Positions 40,922-49,766 of a stretch of DNA of 64,000 nucleotides are shown piece by piece. Below the pieces are notes generated by a model. It did no database searches. It was not told the DNA's origin and saw only the letters and a program-made list of their open reading frames with translations. Position numbers and translations under genes: made by a program. The stretch covers positions 1,116,001 through 1,180,000 of the forward strand of contig NZ_JAHUWZ010000001.1 in NCBI RefSeq assembly GCF_019218755.1, read 5' to 3'. This DNA comes from Acidovorax sp. sif1233 (lineage in GTDB: Bacteria; Pseudomonadota; Gammaproteobacteria; Burkholderiales; Burkholderiaceae_C). Each line of letters begins with the position of its first letter. Position 1 is the first letter of the stretch.

Positions 40922-42004
40922 TCAGCCGCCGGTGGATTCGCGAACGATGGTCCAGCGGCCGTTGTGGTTCACCATGTCCAGCGTCTTGCGGCTGGCGACA
41001 TTGAGCGCATCGGCCGTGTAGGCCTGGCGGAAACGGGCCGTGGCCTTGTCGCCGTTGACCGCGACCGAGATGTCGGAGATCTGCACGCTGATCCTGGATT
41101 TTCCGACGATGCGCGCTTCACGCTCCTTTTCCCAGGCGGCACGGGTCTGGCGGCCGGGAGGATCGAATGACTTGTCGTAGGCGCCGAGGTAGGCGGTCAT
41201 GTCCTTGGCGGACCAGGCGGCGGCCCAGGCCTGCACGGCCGCGGTAACGGCGGCCTGCAGGGACGCATCGCCGGCAGCGGCGGCGGGCGACGCGGCAATG
41301 GCCGGAGCGGGGGATGCCGCGGCAGCGGGTGCGGGCGCTGGCGCGGCAGGCGCCGGTGAAGGGGCTGCCACGGGCGCTGCAGCGGCGGGTGCCGTTGCGG
41401 CGGGCCGCTGCGTGGCCGCCACGGCTGGTGCCGGCGCGGGAGCCGCGGCCCCGGGGCGGGCGGGCTTGCCGGCGGCGGCTTCCGCAGTGAACAGCTCGCG
41501 GATCAGCGCCAGCTTGGGCTTGACGGAGCTGGCGTTGGCCGCATCCAGCTGCAGCGCCTTGTTGTAGGCCTGGCTGGCCAGCTTGGCATAGATGTCGCCC
41601 AGGTTCTCATGGGCGGTGGCGTAGCTCGGGTTGGTGCGGATCGCCATTTCGAGCGCCGTGCGGGCCTTGTCCAGCTGGTTCTGGCTGGCATACAGCACCG
41701 CCAGATTGTTGTAGGGCTCGGGCAGCTCGGGATACTCTTCCGTGAGCTTGGTGAACGTGGTGATCGCATCGCCGGGCTTGCCCGAGTCCGCCTGCGCCAC
41801 GCCGCGCAAGAAGCGCAGCTGTGGGTCGCGCGGGGCGGCGGCAAGGCGCTGGTCGGCCTTCACCAGGGCTTCGGCCGGCTTGCCGGCCTTGATCAGCTGG
41901 GTGATTTCCGCATAGTCGTCCGCATGGGCCGCACCGGTGCCCAGCAGCGCGGTCAGTGCCAGCAGGCGCAGCAGGTGGGGGAGGGTGCGTCGGACTTGCT
42001 TCAT
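40922..42004 (-). CDS. Exported TPR protein with C-terminal NTF2-like domain
   Basis: 360 residues: signal peptide LLRLLALTALLGTGAAHA, three to four TPR units (GKPAEALVKADQRLAAAPRD, GDAITTFTKLTEEYPELPEP, LDKARTALEMAIRTNPSYAT), an Ala/Pro-rich linker of about 70 residues and a C-terminal AWAAAWSAKDMTAYLGAYDK...ARFRQAYTAD domain. That domain matches the C-terminus of the L,D-transpeptidase next door, suggesting shared ancestry and a joint role in the cell envelope. Start at ATG 42004 (MKQVRRTLPH). Confidence 0.85.
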   Translation of the reverse strand: MKQVRRTLPHLLRLLALTALLGTGAAHADDYAEITQLIKAGKPAEALVKADQRLAAAPRDPQLRFLRGVAQADSGKPGDAITTFTKLTEEYPELPEPYNNLAVLYASQNQLDKARTALEMAIRTNPSYATAHENLGDIYAKLASQAYNKALQLDAANASSVKPKLALIRELFTAEAAAGKPARPGAAAPAPAPAVAATQRPAATAPAAAAPVAAPSPAPAAPAPAPAAAASPAPAIAASPAAAAGDASLQAAVTAAVQAWAAAWSAKDMTAYLGAYDKSFDPPGRQTRAAWEKEREARIVGKSRISVQISDISVAVNGDKATARFRQAYTADALNVASRKTLDMVNHNGRWTIVRESTGG

Positions 42005-42218
42005 GGGGGATTCAAGGGTGTTGGGCAGCGTCTGTCCCGGGCGGGGGCTTATACTGCGGCGGATTGTAGCTGAGGGGGTTGTCATGACGGTGCGCTGTTG
42101 CCGCGGGTGATTTCGCTGGAGGCCCCTTGCTGGGCCAACTCCCTCCAGGGGCCTTTGCCCCCTGCTGCCGGGTGAACCTTTTTCACCCAACCACCCCATC
42201 CCCCGTGACTGAAATCCC

Positions 42219-43601
42219 ATGAGTTTGCGCATCTACAACACGCTGTCGCGTGCATTGGAGGAGTTTTCCCCGCTCGAACCTGGCCATGTGCGCATGTACG
42301 TGTGCGGCATGACCATCTATGACCTGTGCCACATCGGCCACGCCCGCATGATGATGGCGTTCGATGTCGTGCAGCGCTGGCTGAAAAGCAGTGGCTACCG
42401 CGTCACCTATGTGCGCAACATCACGGACATTGACGACAAGATCATCAAGCGCGCGCTGGAGCGGGGCATCACCATCCGTGCCCTCACGGACGAGATGATC
42501 GCCGCCATGCACACCGACATCGCGGCGCTGGGCATCGAGCCCCCGTCGCTGGAGCCGCGCGCCACCGAATACGTGCCCCAGATGCTTTCGCTGATCGGCA
42601 CGCTGGAAGGCAAGGGCCTGGCCTACCGCGCCGGCAATGGCGACGTGAACTACTCCGTGCGCAAGTTCGACGGCTACGGCAAGCTCTCGGGCAAGTCGCT
42701 CGACGAATTGCGCGCGGGTGAGCGCGTGGCCGTGCTCGATGGCAAGGAAGACCCGCTCGATTTCGTGCTGTGGAAATCCTCCAAGCCCGAGGAGCCACCC
42801 GAGGCCAAGTGGGACAGCGAATTCGGCTCGGGCCGCCCTGGCTGGCACATCGAGTGCTCGGCCATGTGCGGCGCCACGCTGGGCGAGACCTTCGACATCC
42901 ACGGCGGCGGCATGGACCTGCAGTTCCCGCACCACGAGAACGAGATCGCCCAGAGCGAAGGCGCCAATGGCAAGCCCCTGGCGCGCTTCTGGGTGCACAA
43001 CGGCTTCGTGCGCGTGGACAACGAGAAGATGAGCAAGTCGCTGGGCAACTTCTTCACCATCCGCGACGTGCTGGCGAAGTACGACGCCGAGACGGTGCGG
43101 TTTTTCATCGTGCGGGCCCACTACCGCAGCGCCCTGAACTACAGCGATGCCCACCTGGACGACGCGCGCCAGGCCTTGAAGCGCCTGTACACCGCCCTGA
43201 ACCTCGTGGCGCCCGCCGAGGTGGCGGCCATTGACTGGGCGGCGCCGCATGCCGCCCGCTTCAAGGCCGCGATGGACGAGGACTTCGGCACCCCCGAAGC
43301 CATGGCCGTGCTGTTCGACCTGGCCGGTGAGGTCAACAAGACCCGATCTGTCGAACTGGCGGGGCTGCTCAAGGCGCTGGGTGGTTGCCTGGGGGTGCTG
43401 CAGGGCGACCCCAAGGCCTTCCTGCAGGCCGGGGCGGGCGGTATGGACGAAGCCGAAATCCAGGCCCGGATCGCCGCGCGCGCCGCTGCCAAGGCGGGCA
43501 AGGATTTCGCCGAGGCCGACCGCATCCGCAATGCATTGCTGGCCCAGGGCATCGTGCTCAAGGACTCCGCCGCTGGCACCACCTGGGAAGCCGCGCAGTG
43601 A
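42219..43601 (+). CDS. cysS: Cysteine-tRNA ligase
   Basis: 460 residues. [20 protein letters not shown] contains the zinc Cys and HIGH motif, WHIECSAMC and [10 protein letters not shown] the other zinc ligands, and [10 protein letters not shown] the KMSKS loop; the C-terminal DALR-like helical domain is complete. It charges tRNA-Cys. ATG at 42219. Divergent from the TPR gene. Confidence 0.97.
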   Translation: MSLRIYNTLSRALEEFSPLEPGHVRMYVCGMTIYDLCHIGHARMMMAFDVVQRWLKSSGYRVTYVRNITDIDDKIIKRALERGITIRALTDEMIAAMHTDIAALGIEPPSLEPRATEYVPQMLSLIGTLEGKGLAYRAGNGDVNYSVRKFDGYGKLSGKSLDELRAGERVAVLDGKEDPLDFVLWKSSKPEEPPEAKWDSEFGSGRPGWHIECSAMCGATLGETFDIHGGGMDLQFPHHENEIAQSEGANGKPLARFWVHNGFVRVDNEKMSKSLGNFFTIRDVLAKYDAETVRFFIVRAHYRSALNYSDAHLDDARQALKRLYTALNLVAPAEVAAIDWAAPHAARFKAAMDEDFGTPEAMAVLFDLAGEVNKTRSVELAGLLKALGGCLGVLQGDPKAFLQAGAGGMDEAEIQARIAARAAAKAGKDFAEADRIRNALLAQGIVLKDSAAGTTWEAAQ

Positions 43602-43637
43602 TCGTTGTGTTTGTCATGGAAAACGCCTGCTGGGCAG

Positions 43638-44321
43638 ATGGGACGCCCGGTGGCAGCTTCTAAAAGGATAGCATCCGAAGTGCTTGTGGCCGAGCCGGCG
43701 CTGGCCACGCCCGACTACTGGGCGGAGGCCTGCAAGCACCTAGTCAAGAAGGACCGGGTGATGAAGCGCCTGATTCCCCAGTTTGGCGACGCGGCGCTGC
43801 AGACACGCGGCGATGCGTTCACCACGCTCGCGCGCTCCATCGTGGGCCAGCAGATCTCGGTGAAGGCCGCGCAGACCGTGTGGGAGCGCTTTGCCGCGAT
43901 GCCCCGCAGCATGAAGCCCGCCAGCGTGCTCAAGCTCAAGATCGACGACATGCGGGCCGCGGGCCTGTCTGCGCGCAAGGTCGACTACCTGGTGGACCTG
44001 GCGATGCACTTCGAGGGCGGCAAGCTGCACGTGAAGGACTGGGCCGCGATGGATGACGAGGCCATCATTGCCGAACTGGTGGCCATCCGCGGCATCGGTC
44101 GCTGGACGGCCGAGATGTTCCTCATCTTCTACATGATGCGCCCCAACGTGCTGCCGCTGGACGACGTGGGGCTGATCACCGGCATCAGCCAGAATTACTT
44201 TTCGGGCGATCCGGTCAGCCGCAGCGATGCCCGCGAAGTGGCCGAGGCCTGGAAGCCCTGGTGCAGCGTGGCGACTTGGTATATTTGGCGATCGCTGGAT
44301 CCGCTTCCCGTGGCGTACTGA
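43638..44321 (+). CDS. DNA-3-methyladenine glycosylase (AlkA-like HhH-GPD)
   Basis: 227 residues of the helix-hairpin-helix GPD superfamily: [20 protein letters not shown], the hairpin [18 protein letters not shown] and the catalytic Asp in [12 protein letters not shown]. This is the AlkA/MAG type without an iron-sulfur cluster; it removes alkylated bases. Start taken as ATG 43638, but the first 20 residues fall in repeat-like DNA; a TTG at 43605 and internal GTG codons are alternatives. Follows cysS closely. Confidence 0.9.
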   Translation: MGRPVAASKRIASEVLVAEPALATPDYWAEACKHLVKKDRVMKRLIPQFGDAALQTRGDAFTTLARSIVGQQISVKAAQTVWERFAAMPRSMKPASVLKLKIDDMRAAGLSARKVDYLVDLAMHFEGGKLHVKDWAAMDDEAIIAELVAIRGIGRWTAEMFLIFYMMRPNVLPLDDVGLITGISQNYFSGDPVSRSDAREVAEAWKPWCSVATWYIWRSLDPLPVAY

Positions 44322-44547
44322 GCGAGATGCCCCTGGGTCCCCGTGCGCCGCGTGCCCGGGAGCGCCGCGAGCGCGGCGGCCCTCCTCGTGGGGCGCGCCC
44401 GTTTCGTGGGCTGTAGGTGGTGCGCAGCGCCCGGGACAGCGGACTTTTTATTTGTTGGACAAGCGTCATACCAAACTCGTAACGCGTCGGTTACAGTGCG
44501 TGCCATTCGTGGCGCCCGCACCCCGGCGCGCCCCAAGGAGAACAACG

Positions 44548-45525
44548 TTGGCGAAAAAGACCTTTCTGGATTTCGAGCAGCCGATTGCCGAACTCGAATC
44601 CAAAATCGAAGAACTGCGCTACGTGCAGACCGAGAGTGCCGTCGATATCTCGGAAGAGATCGACCAGCTGAGCAAGAAAAGCCAGCAGCTCACCAAGGAC
44701 ATCTACAGCGAGCTGTCGCCCTGGCAGATCACCAAGATCGCCCGCCACCCCGAGCGCCCCTACACGCTCGACTACGTGCGCGACATCTTCACCGACTTCG
44801 TGGAGCTGCACGGCGACCGCCACTACGCGGACGACCTGTCCATCGTGGGGGGGCTGGCACGCTTCAACGGCCATGCCTGCATGGTGCTGGGCCACCAGAA
44901 GGGGCGCGACACCAAGGAGCGCGCGATGCGCAACTTCGGCATGAGCAAGCCCGAGGGCTACCGCAAGGCCCTACGCCTCATGAAGACGGCCGAGAAATTC
45001 AAGCTGCCCGTGTTCACCTTTGTGGACACGCCCGGCGCCTACCCTGGCATCGATGCCGAGGAACGCGGCCAGTCCGAGGCCATCGGCCGGAACATCTTCG
45101 AGATGGCGCAACTCGAAGTGCCCATCATCACCACCATCATCGGCGAGGGCGGCTCCGGCGGCGCGCTGGCGATCAGCGTGGCTGACCAGGTGGTGATGCT
45201 GCAGTACGCCATCTACTCCGTGATCAGCCCCGAAGGCTGCGCCTCCATCCTCTGGAAAACCAGCGAAAAAGCGCAGGAAGCCGCCGATGCCCTGGGCATC
45301 ACCGCCCACCGCCTGAAAGCGCTGGGCCTGGTGGACAAGATCGTCAGCGAGCCCGTGGGCGGCGCCCACCGCGACCACAAGCAGATGGCGGCCTTCCTCA
45401 AGCGCGCGCTGGGCGATGCGTTCCGCCAGGTGGCGGACCTGAAGACGAAGGACCTGCTGGACCGCCGCTATGACCGCCTGCAAAGCTACGGCCGGTTCAG
45501 CGACACCAAGGCGGAGAGCCGCTGA
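44548..45525 (+). CDS. accA: Acetyl-CoA carboxylase carboxyltransferase alpha subunit
   Basis: 325 residues starting TTG with AAGGAG 7 bases upstream. [60 protein letters not shown] and [20 protein letters not shown] are diagnostic of AccA. It forms the alpha2beta2 carboxyltransferase with AccD, making malonyl-CoA for fatty-acid synthesis. A strong hairpin follows the stop. Confidence 0.97.
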   Translation: MAKKTFLDFEQPIAELESKIEELRYVQTESAVDISEEIDQLSKKSQQLTKDIYSELSPWQITKIARHPERPYTLDYVRDIFTDFVELHGDRHYADDLSIVGGLARFNGHACMVLGHQKGRDTKERAMRNFGMSKPEGYRKALRLMKTAEKFKLPVFTFVDTPGAYPGIDAEERGQSEAIGRNIFEMAQLEVPIITTIIGEGGSGGALAISVADQVVMLQYAIYSVISPEGCASILWKTSEKAQEAADALGITAHRLKALGLVDKIVSEPVGGAHRDHKQMAAFLKRALGDAFRQVADLKTKDLLDRRYDRLQSYGRFSDTKAESR

Positions 45526-45552
45526 CGGTTCCGGGGACGCTTTCCTGCCCAA

Positions 45553-45586
45553 CACCAACGGCCCTGCGGGGCCGTTGGTGCTTCTG
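45553..45586 (+). terminator. Hairpin terminator of accA
   Basis: CACCAACGGCCC-TGC-GGGGCCGTTGGTG, a perfect 12-bp stem, followed by a short CTTCT. The T-tract is weak, so read-through into tilS is possible. Confidence 0.65.
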
Positions 45587-45721
45587 GACAGGGTTCTCCG
45601 CCGTTGCCGTGGCCGGGAGGCGCCGATAATCGGCCGCCATGTGCCGCCGCCCCCTTGTTGCCCTTGTTGTTGTTGACGCCGCCACAGGTTCCTGGCCCTT
45701 GCCCTGGCGCCACGGGGAGGC

Positions 45722-46693
45722 ATGGACATGACCTTGTCCTTCGACGCGGCCATGCAGGCCTTCGAGCCTGCGCTGCCCCTGGCGGTCGGATTCAGCGGCG
45801 GTGCGGATTCCACGGCGCTGCTGCTGGCATGCGCCCGGCGCTGGCCTGGCCAGGTGCGGGCGATCCACGTGCACCATGGCTTGCAGCCAGCGGCTGACGG
45901 TTTTGCGCGGCACTGCGAAGACCTGTGCCAAGCCCTGGATGTGCCGCTGGCGGTGCAGCGCCCGGACGCCCGCCACGCGCCGGGGCAAAGCCCGGAAGAC
46001 GCTGCACGGCAGGCAAGGTACAAGGCATTTGAGGCGGTAGCGCTTGCCAGTCAAGCGCATGATGCTATTAAATCAATAGCAATCGCGCAGCACGCGGATG
46101 ACCAGGTCGAAACGCTCGTGCTGGCCCTGTCGCGCGGGGCCGGTGTGGCCGGGCTGGCGGCGATGCCCGCCCGATGGCGCCGCGCGGGCATTGACTGGCA
46201 CCGCCCCCTGCTGCGGGTGGCCGGGGCTGACGTGCGCCAGTGGCTGCGGGCACAGGGGCAGGGCTGGGTGGAAGACCCGACCAATGCCGATGAGCGCTTC
46301 ACGCGCAACCGCATCCGCGCGAGGATCTTGCCCGTGCTGGAGGCCGCATTCCCTGCGTTTCGCGACACCTTTGCGCGGTCCGCCCTGCATGCTGCGCAGG
46401 CGGACGAACTGCTGGAAGAACTTGCACTGCAGGACCTGGCCATCGTGGGCGCACCGCCGCGCATCCGGGCCTTGCAGGGCCTGAACCGCGCCCGGCAGGC
46501 CAATGTGCTGCGCCACTGGCTGCGCGTCGAGCACCACACCACGGCGGCCGCGGCGCAATTGAATGAACTGCTCGACCAGGTGCAGTCGTGCACCACACGC
46601 GGCCACCGCATCCACATCAAGGTCGGGCATGGTTTTGCCGTCCGGTCCGGGCCGGAACTCGATTGGTACAGTCCAGAGGTGTTGGCCCCCTAA
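45722..46693 (+). CDS. tilS: tRNA(Ile)-lysidine synthetase
   Basis: 323 residues. The N-type ATP pyrophosphatase PP-loop VGFSGGADSTALLLA and AQHADDQVETLVLALSRGAG define TilS; it makes lysidine in tRNA-Ile(CAU). Length is typical of the shorter betaproteobacterial form without the full C-terminal domains. Codons around 46026-46082 (KAFEAVALASQAHDAIKSIA) coincide with a dispersed-repeat copy. In relatives tilS is followed by lysC; here its stop (46691-46693) abuts a lysC remnant. Confidence 0.93.
   Translation: MDMTLSFDAAMQAFEPALPLAVGFSGGADSTALLLACARRWPGQVRAIHVHHGLQPAADGFARHCEDLCQALDVPLAVQRPDARHAPGQSPEDAARQARYKAFEAVALASQAHDAIKSIAIAQHADDQVETLVLALSRGAGVAGLAAMPARWRRAGIDWHRPLLRVAGADVRQWLRAQGQGWVEDPTNADERFTRNRIRARILPVLEAAFPAFRDTFARSALHAAQADELLEELALQDLAIVGAPPRIRALQGLNRARQANVLRHWLRVEHHTTAAAAQLNELLDQVQSCTTRGHRIHIKVGHGFAVRSGPELDWYSPEVLAP
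46026..46082 (+). repeat. Dispersed repeat inside tilS
   Basis: TTGAGGCGGTAGCGCTTG, then CAAGCGCATGATGCTATTAA and ATCAATAGCAA: the AGCGCTTG/CAAGCGC stem and TGCTATT..AATAGCA end of the dispersed repeat, read in frame just before the HADDQ motif. Confidence 0.65.
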
Positions 46694-46703
46694 GTGATGT
46701 CCA

Positions 46704-46793
46704 TGCGCGGGCTGTCCAGCTTCACGCCCTGGTGCATCGACGTCAACGAAGAAGCCAGGTCCGCACGCGGATCACTTTTGAAAAAGACAAAAA
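46704..46793 (+). pseudogene. Degenerate linker of lysC (kinase domain missing)
   Basis: In one frame it reads LSSFTPWCIDVNEEARS, matching the end of the aspartokinase catalytic domain (LSSFTPW-D-EEAxSGT in relatives). The frame then has to shift at TCC-GCACG (one G fewer than expected) to read ITFEKDK, and again in the A6 run (46789-46794) to reach the next ORF. Upstream there is only the tilS stop 10 bases away: about 250 kinase-domain codons are absent. Confidence 0.7.
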
Positions 46794-47363
46794 ATGCAAC
46801 AAGCCGTCGTATCCGGCATCACATTCAACCGCGACGAAGCCAAGATCTCCGTGCTGGGTGTGCCCGACAAGCCGGGCATCGCCCACCAGATCCTGGGCGC
46901 CGTGGCCGATGCCAACATCGAGGTCGACGTGATCATCCAGAACGTGGGCAAGGACGGCAAGACCACCTTCAGCTTCACCGTGCACCGCAACGATTGCGCG
47001 CGCACCGTCGAGCTGCTCAAGGAGAAAGTGGTGCCCGTGCTGGGCGCGCAGGAGGTCGTGGGCGACACCAGCTGCTGCAAGGTGAGCATCGTCGGCAGCG
47101 GCATGCGCAGCCACGTGGGCGTGGCGAGCAAGATGTTCCGCACGCTGCGCGAGGAGGGCATCAACATCCAGATGATCTCTACCTCCGAGATCAAGACCTC
47201 CGTCGTGATCGACGAGGAGTACGTCGAACTGGCCGTGCGCAGCCTGCGCAAGGCGTTCGAGCTGGACCAGCAAGCCGCCTCACCCGCCAGAAGCGCCCCG
47301 GAAATGGGGCATAATAGCGGGATTGGAAACGTGACCGAGTGGCCGAAGGTGCTCCCCTGCTAA
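46794..47363 (+). CDS. lysC: Aspartokinase ACT (regulatory) region only, truncated lysC
   Basis: 189 codons starting MQQAVVSGITFNRDEAKISV: the tandem ACT domains of aspartokinase, which bind lysine/threonine (GVPDKPGIAHQILGAVADAN, IIQNVGKDGKTTFSFTV, SIVGSGMRSHVGVASKMF, INIQMISTSEIKTSVVID). These residues look well conserved, but the kinase domain is missing, so the gene cannot phosphorylate aspartate. Its layout resembles the separately translated aspartokinase beta subunit of Bacillus and Corynebacterium. The ORF lacks its expected stop and runs about 28 codons on, into the tRNA-Ser gene. Either a functional regulatory remnant or a pseudogene. Confidence 0.75.
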   Translation: MQQAVVSGITFNRDEAKISVLGVPDKPGIAHQILGAVADANIEVDVIIQNVGKDGKTTFSFTVHRNDCARTVELLKEKVVPVLGAQEVVGDTSCCKVSIVGSGMRSHVGVASKMFRTLREEGINIQMISTSEIKTSVVIDEEYVELAVRSLRKAFELDQQAASPARSAPEMGHNSGIGNVTEWPKVLPC

Positions 47364-47417
47364 GGGAGTATGGGGTGTAGAGCCTCATCGAGGGTTCGAA
47401 TCCCTCCGTTTCCGCCA
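47325..47417 (+). tRNA. tRNA-Ser(GCT)
   Basis: 93 nt including encoded CCA. Acceptor stem GGAAACG/CGTTTCC, D-arm GACCGAGTGGCCGAAGG, anticodon stem CTCCC/GGGAG with loop CTGCTAA (anticodon GCT, 47359-47361), the long variable arm typical of serine tRNA and T-arm GAGGGTTCGAATCCCTC. Reads AGC/AGU codons. A CATAAT box about 13 bases upstream could be its -10 element. Confidence 0.97.
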
Positions 47418-47422
47418 GACGC

Positions 47423-47462
47423 AAAAGCCCTGAGTGATTGATTCACTCGGGGCTTTTCTCTT
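47423..47462 (+). terminator. Terminator of tRNA-Ser
   Basis: AAAAGCCCTGAGTGA and TCACTCGGGGCTTTT form a stem with a short loop, ending in TTTTCTCTTTT. Confidence 0.85.
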
Positions 47463-47712
47463 TTGTGCCCAAGGAACTGGCACCGCAACGGGCATTTCAC
47501 CCGGTTGCCCGTGCTTCGTCCTGAGGGGCCTCGCGCCGCATTGACGGACAGCCGGGTTGCGTTCGCGGTCCGCGTTGGGGAGTCGCCTGGCGCAGTCCCG
47601 CGCCACCACCTGAAGGCTACGAGCCAGCTCCCGCGATGAGTGCCAGGCATCAGGGCGCGAACACCACCGATGACTCTCCCAACTGCTTGCGGCCGCCCCG
47701 CTGATCGCCCGA

Positions 47713-47844
47713 TCACGGCTGCCGCCCGGTCGGCTCACTGACGCGCAGCCCCGCAAAGGTCGCGAACTCAAAAAGCGCCGCCCCCTCCGGGCTGCAGCAC
47801 TTGCACAGGTCTGCCAGCGCTGGTTCGACCTCCTGCAGCGTGAA
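47713..47844 (-). pseudogene. Tyrosine recombinase (integrase) fragment
   Basis: A 43-codon open segment between stops reads FTLQEVEPALADLCKC..., then GAALFEFATFAGLRVSE. This resembles the start of the catalytic domain of phage/island integrases (PFTxxEVxxLL...FxFATFTGLRxSEL), where the Arg of GLR is catalytic. The rest of the gene is absent in all frames. Its place about 300 bp downstream of a tRNA gene fits a decayed island integrase. Confidence 0.5.
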
Positions 47845-48139
47845 TCAGGGGGGCCGTGTCTCCCGCCGGTACGCGCAGGCTCTTGGTGCCGTCCACAGGA
47901 TTCGGGCCGGTGCCGGGCGTGCGGCCGATGCGCTCGGCTCTGTGCGCGCCCGTTCAGCTTTGTGTGGATATCAACAGGCTACTTCTTGATTTTCCAGTCG
48001 TCGAAGTGGCTGCCCATTAAAAGTATAAAAAATGCCTATGTTTTTATATAAAAAAAGATTGATTGTTTGAATGTTTCTGCGGGCTTAGTCTACGTGCAAG
48101 TTAGATCAAACGCGCCGCAAGCACGGCGGAGAACCAACA

Positions 48140-49741
48140 ATGCACGAGTACGTGGACTACATCATCGTCGGCTCAGGGCCGGCGGGTTCAGTCATCGCCA
48201 GAAGGCTGAGCGAGCGGACCCATCACAGCATTTGCGTCATCGAGGCGGGTTCCGAGGACAAGGATTTCTTCATTCGCGTTCCTGTCGGTTTCGTCAAAAC
48301 CCTGTACGGCGGGAAGATCACCTGGAACTACCAGACCGAACCTGCCGCCGCGACGCACAACAGAAAAATTGCCATGCCGCAGGGGCGGGTGGTGGGGGGC
48401 TCCAGCTCGGTCAATGGCCTGGTGTATTCGCGCGGTCAGCGCGAGGACTTCGATGACTGGGAAAAAATGGGAAATGCCGGCTGGGGCTATGCCGACGTCC
48501 TGCCCTACTTCAAGCGTTCGGAGCGCCGGCTGGGGCCTTGCGATCCGGAGTTTCGCGGCACGGCCGGGGAACTGCCCATCACGAATCCCGACTGGGCTTC
48601 GCCGCTGTGCGATGCCTTCATCAAGGGATGCGAGGAATTCGGTATTCCCTGCAACCCCGACTACAACGGCAGGGAGCAGCTGGGCGCGGGGTATTTCCAG
48701 CGCTACATCCACAGGAACCGGCGCGTCAATTGTTCCGATGCTTTCCTGCGGCCGGCAATGCAGACCGGTCGGGTGCAACTGAAGACAAACGCCGTGGTGT
48801 CGGAAGTCCTGTTCCAGGGCCATCGCGCCGTTGGCGTGAAGTACATCCGGCATGGCGCGTCGCACACGGTCTACGCCAACAAGGAGGTGATCCTCAGCGC
48901 GGGGGCCGTGAACTCGCCCAAGATCCTGCAACTGTCAGGCCTTGGAGACTCCGAGCTGCTGCGCCCGCATGGCGTCGCCGTCAAGCAGCATCTGCCTGGT
49001 GTGGGCGCGAATTTTCGCGATCACTATACGGTGCGCAGCATTGCGCGGGCGCAAGGCGCCACGACGCTCAACGAGTTGTCCCGGGGATGGCGCCTGGGCA
49101 AGGAGGTGCTCAGGTGGTTCGCGGGCAAGCCGAGCATCCTGGCGCTGAGCCCTTCGCTCGTGCATGTCTTCTGGCGAACCCCACTCAGCCCCGCGCGCGG
49201 CGACATCCAGATCCTGTTCACGCCGGCCAGCTACAAGGAGGGCAGCAACTACGTGCTCGACGACATGCCGGGCATGAGCACGGGCGCCAGGCAGCAGCGG
49301 CCTGAAAGCAGCGGCTATGTGCACATCCAGTCCAGGGACCCGCTGCAGGCGCCGCTGCTCCAGCCGAACTTTCTCAGCCATGAGCTGGACCAGCGCACGC
49401 TGGTCGAAGCGCTGAAGCTCGCCCGGCAACTGATGGCCTCCTCGGCGATGGCGCCCTACCTGGTGAAGGAGCTGCAGCCTGGCAAGGACATCGCCACCGA
49501 CGACGAGTGGCTGGACTATGCCCGGCAGAAGGGCACGACCGGCTATCACATGGTGGGCACCTGCAAGATGGGTCCGCGCGAGGACCGCATGGCCGTGGTC
49601 GATGCCGCGCTGCGGGTCCATGGCTGCGAAAACCTGCGCGTCGCGGATGCGTCCGTCATGCCCCAGGTTCCGTCCGCCAACACCCTGGCCGCCAGCCTGA
49701 TGGTTGGCGAAAAGGCGGCCGACATGATTTTGGCGAAGTAA
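48140..49741 (+). CDS. GMC-family alcohol dehydrogenase/oxidase (FAD)
   Basis: 533 residues. FAD-binding DYIIVGSGPAGSVIARRLSE, GMC signature 1 GRVVGGSSSVNGLVYSRG, signature 2 GAVNSPKILQLSGLG, and the active-site His in YHMVGTCKMG with Asn in VPSANTLAASLM. Related enzymes oxidise choline, alkanols or polyethylene-glycol ends. GGAG lies 9 bases before the ATG. The aldehyde dehydrogenase gene follows 25 bp later, so the pair probably takes an alcohol to its acid, with a TTT receptor for uptake downstream. Confidence 0.92.
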   Translation: MHEYVDYIIVGSGPAGSVIARRLSERTHHSICVIEAGSEDKDFFIRVPVGFVKTLYGGKITWNYQTEPAAATHNRKIAMPQGRVVGGSSSVNGLVYSRGQREDFDDWEKMGNAGWGYADVLPYFKRSERRLGPCDPEFRGTAGELPITNPDWASPLCDAFIKGCEEFGIPCNPDYNGREQLGAGYFQRYIHRNRRVNCSDAFLRPAMQTGRVQLKTNAVVSEVLFQGHRAVGVKYIRHGASHTVYANKEVILSAGAVNSPKILQLSGLGDSELLRPHGVAVKQHLPGVGANFRDHYTVRSIARAQGATTLNELSRGWRLGKEVLRWFAGKPSILALSPSLVHVFWRTPLSPARGDIQILFTPASYKEGSNYVLDDMPGMSTGARQQRPESSGYVHIQSRDPLQAPLLQPNFLSHELDQRTLVEALKLARQLMASSAMAPYLVKELQPGKDIATDDEWLDYARQKGTTGYHMVGTCKMGPREDRMAVVDAALRVHGCENLRVADASVMPQVPSANTLAASLMVGEKAADMILAK

Positions 49742-49766
49742 AGCATCTATGACTGGAGACAACGCA

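Larger units (their letters stand above)
47418..48139. other. 722-bp gene-free junction after tRNA-Ser
   Basis: After the tRNA terminator it holds the integrase relic (47713-47844) and an AT-rich promoter-like stretch (48017-48060: TTAAAAGTATAAAAAATG, TTTTTATATAAAAAAAG) before the GMC oxidoreductase gene. Minus-strand ORFs over the tRNA ending RRDSNPR or GGIRTLD are the usual tRNA-overlap artefacts. Confidence 0.6.

Noticed and set aside
46694-47314. 206-codon GTG-started ORF overlapping the lysC remnant
   Set aside because: Only its first 20 codons match aspartokinase; after the frameshift it is an Arg-rich out-of-frame reading of the ACT domains.
47360-47771. Minus-strand ORFs ending RRDSNPR and GGIRTLD
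   Set aside because: These endings are the well-known artefact of translating across tRNA genes.
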